A stretch of 21,581 nt of DNA from a virus. The DNA lies in the IMG/VR virus record IMGVR_UViG_3300046369_000818, positions 1-21,581 of that record. One strand, given 5' to 3'. The notes under the pieces were generated by a model, which worked only from the letters and a program-made list of their open reading frames with translations, had not been told where the DNA came from and ran no database searches. Each line of letters opens with the position of its first letter. Position 1 is the first letter of the stretch. A program made the translations under genes and the position numbers. Shown piece by piece: positions 8,395-16,600 of this stretch.

Positions 8395-8514
8395 TTACTT
8401 CTTGTTACCTCTTTTAGAGCAGCCACAGCTTCCTATAGGCTTCATGCAGCTGTCGCACACCTTACTCATTGGTCGTTTTTCTGCGTGTACTTTTTTTGTG
8501 ATAGGTAAATCCAT
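8395..8514 (-). CDS. 39-aa Cys-rich (zinc-knuckle-like) protein
   Basis: A short gene between the HExxH protein and the endolysin, exactly filling their gap: its ATG lies 2 nt after one stop and its TAA 1 nt before the next ATG. The product starts MDLPITKKVHAEKRPM and contains CDSCMKPIGSCGC (residues 20-32), four cysteines spaced CxxC-x6-CxC, then a basic tail SKRGNKK. Such spacing can bind one zinc ion. The snug fit of both junctions is the main evidence that it is translated. Function is unknown; a nucleic-acid-binding or regulatory role is only a guess. Confidence 0.65.
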   Translation of the reverse strand: MDLPITKKVHAEKRPMSKVCDSCMKPIGSCGCSKRGNKK

Positions 8515-8516
8515 AA

Positions 8517-8840
8517 TTATTTTTTCTTTTGTTTGTTATATGCTTCTTTTTCCCAAGGTAAATTCTTAGCTCCTTCTTTCATAGAGCTACGAGGATATTT
8601 TTTCCCTTTCCAGTATACAAAATCATCATCATAAGATAGATCTCCACGTTTTAGTTGATCTACGTGAACTTTCTCATGACTTATAGCTATTTTCTGTTGT
8701 ATAGGCGAAAGGTTTTTATTGATTACAATAGTACCATCATTTAATGTTTCGCCGTGAACGTCTCCTGCTAAATTTTTTTTAACAATAACTGGCTCTCCTT
8801 TTATAAGAGAATCAACATTGCTTTTCATTTTGTATCCCAT
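8517..8840 (-). CDS. Small HExxH putative metallopeptidase
   Basis: A 107-aa protein with a zinc-binding HExxH motif, ISHEKVHVDQL (H55, E56, H59), and a later LPWEKEAY segment (94-101) whose glutamate could be the third ligand, as in gluzincins. Between them lies DLSYDDDFVYWKGKKYPR. The N-terminal part (VKKNLAGDVHGETLNDGTIVINKNL) has the short beta strands that often precede such a helix. It resembles small phage proteins annotated as putative metalloproteases. It is much shorter than a stand-alone protease, so it may be a minimal enzyme, a virion-associated peptidase or a maturation factor. It starts on the stop of the gene upstream (TAATG) and sits in the lysis/chaperonin block. Confidence 0.65.
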   Translation of the reverse strand: MGYKMKSNVDSLIKGEPVIVKKNLAGDVHGETLNDGTIVINKNLSPIQQKIAISHEKVHVDQLKRGDLSYDDDFVYWKGKKYPRSSMKEGAKNLPWEKEAYNKQKKK

Positions 8841-9280
8841 TATCTTTTTAGATCTTTATTCATATCATCTATAGCTGAATTATAAACTTTATCAGTATAG
8901 CTTTTGTTTTTATTAAATACGCTGCGTCGAGATATAGGTAAATCTTCAGTGCCTAAAAGTATTCTGTATATTCTAGCTACTAGGTATTTACACTTTGTGG
9001 ATACTTTATATACATTGTATTTAATTGTAGTATGATTTCTTTTTGAATAAACTTCTATCCATTCTTCTCTTCGTAATTTTTCCCATCTATTCTTATCCCA
9101 AGAATATATATAGGTTCCTTTTATATAATCATTACGTGTAAAAGTTTTTAAGCAATCAAAATGAATTAATAATTCTAATTCAGCATCAGTAAGGCCATAA
9201 GTCTTACAGGCCCATTTTCTAACGAGCCTATAATACTTAAATAATCCTATATCACGTATGTTATCCGGCTCTAGCCTCAT
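8840..9280 (-). CDS. Possible winged-helix protein
   Basis: A 146-aa, basic and aromatic-rich protein. Residues 10-105 have the helix and beta-hairpin order of a MarR-like winged helix: YYRLVRKWACKTYGLTDAELELLIHF (helices), FTRNDY (about 47-52), YSWDKNRWEKLRREEWIEVYSKRN (recognition helix and first wing strand) and TTIKYNVYKVS (wing). The end (115-146) is polar and likely flexible. It could bind DNA and regulate late genes, or bind nucleic acid in the virion. Its ATG overlaps the stop of the groES-like gene (ATGA), so both are probably translated together. The fold is an inference from the pattern; no close relative is recognised. Confidence 0.5.
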   Translation of the reverse strand: MRLEPDNIRDIGLFKYYRLVRKWACKTYGLTDAELELLIHFDCLKTFTRNDYIKGTYIYSWDKNRWEKLRREEWIEVYSKRNHTTIKYNVYKVSTKCKYLVARIYRILLGTEDLPISRRSVFNKNKSYTDKVYNSAIDDMNKDLKR

Positions 9281-9537
9281 AACACTACGACTACATCTTG
9301 TTCTTTTATAACCTGCAAATACTCACCGTCAAAATCTATGCCATATCCAGCATGTCTATCGTAATAAATGTTATCACCTGTGGTAATTCCTTCAACATAA
9401 TTACCAACAGAGCGAACTTCAGCTTTTCTGTAGCGTATGTCATCTTGATGTTTTTCTGTAAGAATTAAACCTGATTTATTTGGTTTAATTTCTTCTTTGA
9501 TTGATTTGATTATAATAAATTTATTTACAGCCTGCAT
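9277..9537 (-). CDS. groES: GroES-like co-chaperonin
   Basis: An 86-aa Cpn10-fold protein, a little shorter than bacterial GroES (about 97 aa). It caps the GroEL ring during folding. The mobile loop is residues 19-33 (PNKSGLILTEKHQDD), with the hydrophobic contact tripeptide probably L24-I25-L26. Later motifs match the family: KAEVRSVG (38-45), TGDNIYYDRHAG (53-64, compare GDxVLFxKYxG) and FDGEYLQVIKEQDVVVVL (69-86). The roof loop seems shortened. The gene follows groEL with a one-base overlap (TAATG); that order is the reverse of the usual bacterial groES-groEL operon. Being phage-borne and divergent, it probably pairs with the adjacent chaperonin. Confidence 0.8.
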   Translation of the reverse strand: MQAVNKFIIIKSIKEEIKPNKSGLILTEKHQDDIRYRKAEVRSVGNYVEGITTGDNIYYDRHAGYGIDFDGEYLQVIKEQDVVVVL

Positions 9538-11090
9538 TATGATTCTCTTACGTTAGAAATTATACAATCTGCAGACATAATAGTTGTCGCTACTGATACT
9601 GCATTTTTTAAAGCAGTCTTTGTAACTAGAACAGGATCAATTATTCCTTCTTTTACTAAATTAGAACCTTCTCCTGTGATAACGTTAATCCCCCACCCTT
9701 TTTTCATATAAGGGCCATATTTTATGCCTGCGTTATCTAATATTTTTTTATATGGAGCTTTAATAGCTTCAAGTAATATTTTATATCCTAAATTATCATT
9801 GCTCGCTATATTATCCGCTGCATTATGTAGTGCAACTCCTGCTCCTGGTACAATACCTTCTTTTAATGCTGCTTTAACAGCATAAATAGCATCTTCTACT
9901 CTATCCTTCTTTTCTTTTAATTCAATTTTAGAATTTGCACCTACATACAACATTCCAACACCTCCTGAAAGCATTGCTTTACGTTGCTCAAGCTTTTTAA
10001 GCAAGTATGGGTTTTTTTCTTCTTTAAGCTGTTTATTAATAACATCTATTCTATCTTTAACTTCTTCAGTTAATTCAGATATAGTTATAACAGTATTATT
10101 ATCGTCTGTAACAGACTTTTGAGCTTGACCTAATACTGATTCATTAATTAAATCTAAATCATCCCCTAACTCTTCTGAAATGACTGTAGCTCCCGTAAGT
10201 GCGGCTAGATCATCTAGCATGTCTCTACGTAAATTAGAAAAGCCTGGTGGATCAATAAAGTTTACCTTAATGTTCCCTTTAACTCTGTTCATTATAAGAG
10301 CAGATTGCACTTGAGGAGAAATATTACCAATAATTAATATTGCTCTTTTATTCTTAATAGAAAATTCTAATATTGCCTGTAGCTTTCTAATAGTTGAAAT
10401 TTCTGAATCAACTAATAATATTAATGGCTTATCAAGCTCTGCTTTATTTTTTTCTTTATCAGTAATTAAATGTTGTGATTTTAAACCACTATCAAACTGA
10501 ACACCGTCTATAATTTCTATAAACGTTTCATCAGTATCAGACTCTTCCATAAGCACCACGCCTGCTTCACCAACTTTTGTATATGCATCTGCAATTAATT
10601 TTCCTAACTTTTTATCGTTATTAGTTGATATATTAGCAACGTGCTCTAACATTGCGTTTTTAACAGGTGTTGAAGAACTTTCTAAATAATTAACTACCTT
10701 TGTTGTAGCTTCTAATATTTGTTCTTTTATAAGACGCAAATCTTTAGCTTTGCTTTTTTCAAACTCTTTTAAAATGGAGTGTGCGAGCACAGTACTAGTT
10801 GTAGTACCATCACCCGCTTCCTTCACTGTTTTCTGTGCTGCCTCTTTAACGAGGGTCGCGCCAATGTTTTCTACTGGATCCATTAGCACCACACTATTAG
10901 CAACAGTCACTCCGTCTTTTGTTACTATGGGTCTTCCTAGTGCATCTTCATATATAACGCACTTTCCTGACGCACCTAAAGTTGACGAAACTGCCTCAGC
11001 AAGTTTTTCAACTCCAGCCATAATTTTACTTTGAGCGTTATTGCCAAAGTTAAGCTCTTTAACAATTTCGCTTGGATTATTAAATTCCAT
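9537..11090 (-). CDS. groEL: Phage-encoded GroEL chaperonin
   Basis: A 517-aa group I chaperonin (usual length about 545), forming a ring that refolds proteins in an ATP-driven cycle. ATP-site motifs are intact: TKDGVTVA (57-64, D59 equals E. coli D52), AGDGTTTSTVLA (92-103, D94 equals D87), GGVGMLYVGA (375-384) and KKDRVEDA (394-401, D400 equals D398). The apical domain is divergent: GVQFDSGLKSQHLI replaces GMQFDRGYLSPYFI, so the client/GroES-binding residues Y199, Y203 and F204 are L203, H207 and L208. The C-terminal GGM tail is missing; the protein ends SADCIISNVRES. About 80 nt of regulatory-looking sequence precede its ATG. It may fold phage proteins such as the large fibres. Confidence 0.93.
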   Translation of the reverse strand: MEFNNPSEIVKELNFGNNAQSKIMAGVEKLAEAVSSTLGASGKCVIYEDALGRPIVTKDGVTVANSVVLMDPVENIGATLVKEAAQKTVKEAGDGTTTSTVLAHSILKEFEKSKAKDLRLIKEQILEATTKVVNYLESSSTPVKNAMLEHVANISTNNDKKLGKLIADAYTKVGEAGVVLMEESDTDETFIEIIDGVQFDSGLKSQHLITDKEKNKAELDKPLILLVDSEISTIRKLQAILEFSIKNKRAILIIGNISPQVQSALIMNRVKGNIKVNFIDPPGFSNLRRDMLDDLAALTGATVISEELGDDLDLINESVLGQAQKSVTDDNNTVITISELTEEVKDRIDVINKQLKEEKNPYLLKKLEQRKAMLSGGVGMLYVGANSKIELKEKKDRVEDAIYAVKAALKEGIVPGAGVALHNAADNIASNDNLGYKILLEAIKAPYKKILDNAGIKYGPYMKKGWGINVITGEGSNLVKEGIIDPVLVTKTALKNAVSVATTIMSADCIISNVRES

Positions 11091-11168
11091 TAAATTAAAT
11101 TTTAGATTGTTTTTAAATGTTTTTTTTGCTTTTCAGCTATATATTATATTACATTTAAATGTTTTTTT
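11091..11168 (-). promoter_or_regulatory. AT-rich intergenic region upstream of groEL with direct repeats
   Basis: This is the longest gap inside the late block apart from the divergent region. On the minus strand, the 16-base direct repeat AAAAAAAACATTTAAA occurs twice, at 11154-11169 and 11112-11127, spaced 42 bases or about four helical turns. Between them is TGTAATATAATATATAG, a plausible -10-like element. It may be a promoter letting groEL and the lysis block be expressed separately from the fibre genes. No clear terminator hairpin is seen. Confidence 0.4.
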
Positions 11169-11741
11169 TTATGTTGTTTTTTTCCAATACTGCGTTGGAA
11201 CGCTACTTGACTCAGCAATGTTGTCATTTAATCCAGAATTTACTGTCCATTCACCATAAAATCTAATCATATATTCTCTACCAACACTTCCATTTTCAAT
11301 TGATATATATGTTCCTGATGATGCGGGCTCAAAAAATGCAAATGTAGAACCAAAATTTCCATCTCCATTTGTGCCACCCGTACCAACAGTAAGCCTTGAG
11401 AAATCAGATGTAGTTAAAGTATAGTTTGTAAATGCTGCTACATCAGCAACAGCTCTATCTGTAAGCCAACTTACTAAATCTTTTACGTAGTTTAAAGCTC
11501 TTGCATCAGAATCCGCTGATGTACCCGGCCCAAATTGTATAAAATAATAAGGCGTTCCTTGTGCGGTAAGATTAACGCCGTTTTGCCACCAGTCTTGGTA
11601 AATACTTAAATTACCACTAGGAGTTATAGTGTGATTATATCCAAAAATAAGACCGGTGAACGGGCTTCCGCCATCTCCATTTCCATCTCCATTGCTAATG
11701 GATTGATTGTATGTACCTTGTAATATATTAGTTGGAAACAT
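11169..11741 (-). CDS. Hypothetical virion protein
   Basis: A 190-aa protein with a Gly/Asn/Asp-rich start (SNGDGNGDGGSPF) and beta-rich, aromatic segments (YNHTITPSGNLSIYQDWWQNG, YYFIQFGPG). A helix follows (ARALNYVKDLVSWLTDRAVADVAAF), and the end (EYMIRFYGEWTVNSG...QYWKKTT) is typical of short fibre or spike proteins. It is transcribed directly after the 625-aa fibre, and its ATG shares one base with that gene's stop. No known domain is recognised. Position and composition suggest a tail or decoration protein. The DGNGDGG stretch could bind calcium, but this is a guess. Confidence 0.5.
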   Translation of the reverse strand: MFPTNILQGTYNQSISNGDGNGDGGSPFTGLIFGYNHTITPSGNLSIYQDWWQNGVNLTAQGTPYYFIQFGPGTSADSDARALNYVKDLVSWLTDRAVADVAAFTNYTLTTSDFSRLTVGTGGTNGDGNFGSTFAFFEPASSGTYISIENGSVGREYMIRFYGEWTVNSGLNDNIAESSSVPTQYWKKTT

Positions 11742-13618
11742 TATGCTTGAGATATTGTATAAATGAATTCAGATGCACCTAAACAAGTAACTTGTATATA
11801 ATTTACTGTTGAACTTGTTTGATCTAATGTACCTGATAATAATGTACCTGTTATTGTTGGTGTTCCTGTTCCGCCGCTTCCTGTTACTTTAATAACTTTT
11901 GTCATACCAATTTCATTGTTGCTATACACAATAGATGTATTTGTAGCATCTGATGGCAATGTAACTTGGAAAACTGCAGCAGAAGTAAAGTCTAATGTAG
12001 TAGATGTTGCGCCTGAACTTAATGTTACAGGAGATGCAACGGTTTTAAACTCATTTTCTAAATTTGAAAATGCTACTGTTGTTAAACCATCTGTTATTCC
12101 GTATCCACTTATAGTTGTAGGAGTACCAGTTAAAGAACTAAATGCCCCATCAAAACTTACTGCTGTAGTATAACTAAAAGTTCCGTCTCCATCGGTTTGT
12201 ATTAATTGACCAGCTGTACCGTTTGTTGTAATACCGCTTAAACTTGTTGGGACAACAATACCCGCTCCTGATGTTGACTTATCTGTCCATTCTAAATCGC
12301 CATTGCTATCAACTCCTAATATTTTATTAGCAGAACCAGAATTTGTTGTATCTAAATCAGCCGTTCCAATAGCTGCTGCTACAAATTCAATACCTGTTGC
12401 TGCAGTGTTTACCTTTACAAAGTTACCTCCTGCACCTGTAAATGAGCTTGGAGTGTCAGGTAATGTTAAAAAGTTTGTTGTTGTTGCTGTTATTGTAACC
12501 CATTCTAAATTACCAGAATCATCAACACTTAAAACCTGACCATCTGTACCAACAGTAGGTGATAGTTTTATAGCCGTTACAGCTTGATCTGTTATTTCAG
12601 CAGTATTAACTTCATCTAAAATAGCAAGTGATCCAACACCTGTAAAATCTGAAATAGCATGAGTATGATCTCCCTCAGCTAATGAACCAGAAGATGTACC
12701 TATACTTAAAAAAGCTCCATCCCCAAATGTATATGAAGGGAATGATGCTGAAGCAATACCACCTGCTAATTCAAATGTTAAAGTGTTATTCACTTTAGTT
12801 ACATTATCAATGTGATAATTGCTAGCTGAATTAAGTGCCCAAGTAAAACCGTCCCCACCATCAGAAGTTAATACATAACCACTAGTTGGTCCATTTGTAG
12901 TTTTTAGTTTAGGCTCAGTTACCGCATCGGATTGTATTTTATTAGTTGTAATTGCATTGTTTTCAATATAGGATGTATTTACGCTATCTAATGTAGAAAG
13001 GTCTCCTAAATCGGTTGAAACGTCTGCTATTGTAATGTTTTGTGCAACTTGATCAATTACTGTTGCTATAGATAAGAATGCAGCTTCACCAAAATCAAAT
13101 GATTGATTAGCTGTACCATTAACACTAAAAGTTAATGTATTACCAGATTGTGTTATACCGTTTAAATAGAAGTTTGTATCAGCTAGTACTGTAGCATCGG
13201 CCCACACAAACCCACCTGTACCATCCGAAGTAAGTATCTGTCCAGAATCACCGGTATCTGATACATCTAAATAAGTTGTTGTTATTGCGTTAGATGAAAT
13301 TATATCGGATATAGTATGACTATGTCCATCTTCTGCAAAATCACCCACATCACTAAAAGCAGCAGTGCCTAGTGTTAATGTTTGATCAGTAGCACCATTA
13401 ATAGAAAAAGTAATTACACCTGTTGTTGAATTACTAGTTATATTATCAAGATAGTAATTTGTATCTACAATAGCTCCTCCATTGCTTCCAATGTAATCCG
13501 CTAGTGCACCAATACTATAAGTTCTAGTTACATTAGAACCACTTGAGGCATCTGAACCTAATAGTAAATCATCATCAGATATAGTACTATCTGCTTGATA
13601 TGTATAAATTATTGCCAT
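11741..13618 (-). CDS. Tail fibre with repeated beta modules and HxH motifs
   Basis: A 625-aa fibre-type protein. The N-terminus (1-45, YQADSTISDDDLLLGSDASSGSN) is shared with the 113-aa protein at 6547-6888 and probably attaches it. Three divergent modules follow, each with T/SNYxLDNIT...ITFSINGxxxQ...F(G/D)xAAFLS. The first ends in GHSHTISDI (98-106) and the third in GDHTHAISDF; HxH pairs like these hold metal ions in trimeric T4 fibres. The middle contains LKTTNGPTSGYVLTSDGGDGFTW and GQLIQTDGDGTFSYTT, common fibre linkers. The end has GMTKVIKVTGSGGTGTPTITG and IQVTCLGASEFIYTISQA. It is probably a trimeric side or central fibre. No catalytic motif. Confidence 0.75.
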   Translation of the reverse strand: MAIIYTYQADSTISDDDLLLGSDASSGSNVTRTYSIGALADYIGSNGGAIVDTNYYLDNITSNSTTGVITFSINGATDQTLTLGTAAFSDVGDFAEDGHSHTISDIISSNAITTTYLDVSDTGDSGQILTSDGTGGFVWADATVLADTNFYLNGITQSGNTLTFSVNGTANQSFDFGEAAFLSIATVIDQVAQNITIADVSTDLGDLSTLDSVNTSYIENNAITTNKIQSDAVTEPKLKTTNGPTSGYVLTSDGGDGFTWALNSASNYHIDNVTKVNNTLTFELAGGIASASFPSYTFGDGAFLSIGTSSGSLAEGDHTHAISDFTGVGSLAILDEVNTAEITDQAVTAIKLSPTVGTDGQVLSVDDSGNLEWVTITATTTNFLTLPDTPSSFTGAGGNFVKVNTAATGIEFVAAAIGTADLDTTNSGSANKILGVDSNGDLEWTDKSTSGAGIVVPTSLSGITTNGTAGQLIQTDGDGTFSYTTAVSFDGAFSSLTGTPTTISGYGITDGLTTVAFSNLENEFKTVASPVTLSSGATSTTLDFTSAAVFQVTLPSDATNTSIVYSNNEIGMTKVIKVTGSGGTGTPTITGTLLSGTLDQTSSTVNYIQVTCLGASEFIYTISQA

Positions 13619-13641
13619 TGTTTATTTATTTTTTTGTGTGT

Positions 13642-13655
13642 ATATTTTAAAATAT
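13642..13655. repeat. Perfect 14-bp AT palindrome between two fibre genes
   Basis: ATATTTTAAAATAT lies in the 41-base gap between the 1180-aa and 625-aa genes. On the minus strand it is followed by ACACACAAAAAAATAAATAAACAATG, so the mRNA leader is A/C-rich as in the early genes. It may be an RNA-processing or terminator-like stem, or an operator. It is short and AT-only, so chance is possible. Confidence 0.35.
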
Positions 13656-13659
13656 CTCA

Positions 13660-16600
13660 TTATGCTATTGCTAAATAAATGTAAGTGTTTCCGCTTGTAT
13701 TCAAATTACCGTTTGCATCATTAAGCGTAAATCCTGTACTGCTTGTTGTTAAACTGCTTGAAGTTGATTCTGCATTAGATACTTCTGCAAACAAACGCTT
13801 ATCATCTCCTCTAACTGCATCGTGAATCCACCATTGCCCTGATGCGGATGTATTTTTAAACATTATGAATCTTGGCTCAAATCCTACATTTACGGTTCTA
13901 CCAACTGCACCTGTATAACTTCCTATTTTCTGATAACCATCTACTGAATTGAAGCAGTAGGCGATGTAAGTCCCTGTAGTGTTTGTTGTGTAAGAAGTCC
14001 AAGTGGTATCCGTAACGCTTGAAAAACCACCAGCGTCTGTAGTTGCTGCTGCTGAAGAGGCAAGTTGTAAATACTTACCTGTTCCTACGTCTTTATGATA
14101 AACCTCCCAAGCGTTTGAAAAACTTGTCATTTTAGATATTATCATTTCAGGGGCGGTATCTAACCCGTGTCCCACATTCCAAGAAGCTGCGGCAGTGGTT
14201 GTCCATTTAACAATACTAAACCCTGCATCTTGATTAGCAGAAACAGATGATGTAATGCTACCATCAGTGTTGCTGACAGCTGTTCCTCCTGCTTTCCACA
14301 TCCAAGCAACGTAAGTATCGTTATTACCATTAACTCCACCATCTGAACCAACAGAAAATCCATTACTGTCAAAAGAACTTAATGTAGCTAACTGTGGTGA
14401 AGGGTCATTTGATGCAAGATTTGTTCTTTGGTAAACTCCCGCACCTCTAATAGTATCAAACAAAAGATGGTCAACAGGATTATTCCTTTCCTTTATCCAA
14501 ACAAAATCAGGTTGGAATGAAGTTCCTACGAAACTTACATTAGTAGGTGTTCCGTCATAGCCGTAAGTTACATTTGTAGGTGTTCCGTTATAACCATAAA
14601 TTACGTTAGTAGCTGTACCGTCATAATTACCTTGTTCATCTGTTGCATCCCCTTCAAACTTATAGTGTGCTTGTAAACCGCTAATAGATATTGTAGAAGA
14701 AGCTGTTTCTGTATATAAGGTAGTTATTTCACTTGCAGATAATTCTTTATTATAATATCTTACTTCGTCTAATTTACCCTTATAATACGTGCTTGCACTG
14801 TAAATACCAAGTGCAGCAGGTTCATTAGAAAAATCTACATTAGAAAAAGTACCACTAACAAACCAATTCGAAAAGTTTCCATTACTTCCGTTAAGATAAA
14901 AATCAAAACCTGTAGTAGTGTTTATTATAAAAACAAAGTGATTCCAACCTTCATTCCAAGTGCTACTTGTATTTCTTCTATAAATGTAGTTATTTCCTAA
15001 TCTGATAAATGCCTCAATCGTGTAATTATTACCCGAATTTCTTTTGTACCTTACACCTGTATATTCGGCAGAGCCGTCACCTTGAGTCCATAATCCATAG
15101 TAAGTTCCTGTAGGTACTGTATTATCAACATTAACCCACATTGATATAGAGCTACCATAATCAATTTGGTATACATTAGACACCTTACTACTACTCCCAT
15201 TAAACACTGCAGCGCCACCAATCTTTCCATTTCCGCCTCCTGTATCATTAGCATTCCCTTCAAGCTCATAAAGTGCAACACCACTGCTATCATCAAATAT
15301 ATCTGTTGCGGATTTTGTAGACGATGCTGATGTCTCGTTGTATAAGGTTGTTACTTCGGAAGAACTTAATCCCTTGTTGAATAAGCGGACTTGGTCTATT
15401 TTACCAGTCATTTGACTGGCAGAACCTTCATTTTGAGCACCTATTATGATATTTGCACTTGATGTTTTTGTAGCAGAATTAAAGTCTGAATTTGTTGATG
15501 TTCCTACTTGTGCTCCATCAACATAATAAGTTACGGTGCTGCCATTCCAAACCAATACACAATGATGCCAAGTATTTTCACTTATAGCACTCGTATTTGA
15601 GTATGATGACGTAACATTATTAGATGCGTCTCTATGGGCAAAATGTAAAGTTGTTGAGCCTGCTCCATAATGCCAAAACCCCCAAGATTCTTCAATTCCG
15701 CTATTATTCCATTTTGTTACAATAGAATTTGCTGTACTTAAATCTTCAAAATAACACCATGCAGAAATTGAAAGCGAATTATTATTTTGAACAAAATCTG
15801 TAGTTCCTAAATCTATATGACCACTGCTCCCATTAAATATACCTGCTGCTCCAATATATCCAGTAACTCCACCAGTATCCTTAGCACCCTCCTCAAATTC
15901 ATATAAAGCCACAGCAGAGCCATCATCAAAGATGTCTGTTGTAGATTTAGTTGTTGAGGTGTTTGATTCACCGTATAATGTCGTAACTTCCGATGATAAT
16001 AAAGCTCTATCAAATATCCTAATTTGGTCTATTGAACCATCAAAAGCAGTTGATGCTAGGCTAGCTGAATCCGCTCCAAATTTTATTTGATCTGCGTTTA
16101 CTTGATCCCAAGTAGTTAAAGCTCCTAAAGTTTTAGAAACACCATCTAACCAAATTTCTATTGAGTCACCATTTTCAATAACCACTAAATGATACCACTG
16201 ACCTGTGTTTAGAGATACGGTAGCATCTCCATATTTGTAACCATGAAATCTTATTATACTTCCATCAGTCCAAACAAAAGGAGGCGTCTGTGCACTGTTA
16301 GAACTATTAAACCCTTTAAATAACGTTGGGTATGTTACATTAGTAAAACTATCTGCTTTAAACCAAAGCGAAACACTATATTCCTGATTTGATCCAGATT
16401 GACCAGAAAAGGGGTTGGAAGTTGTTATATAACTACTACTCCCATTAAAAGATGCTGAAGTACCTATCTTACCTTCAATGCTCTGTGTTGATCCATTTCC
16501 AGTGTAAGTGTTGATTGTAAAGTTTTCTGTAGCTATAAATTGTTTTTGTACAGTTATAGTAAAAACCCTTGGAGTTGTTTGGCTTTCATTATCCGTTGCA

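Noticed and set aside
7929-8426. Longer endolysin start at 8426
   Set aside because: It would overlap the 39-aa gene by 32 bases; the ATG at 8393 directly follows that gene's stop, as at other junctions here.
9807-9816. GGATAATATA on the minus strand, as in the promoter motif
   Set aside because: It lies within groEL codons for Ala-Asp-Asn-Ile, and no AACACGA box sits 8 bases upstream.
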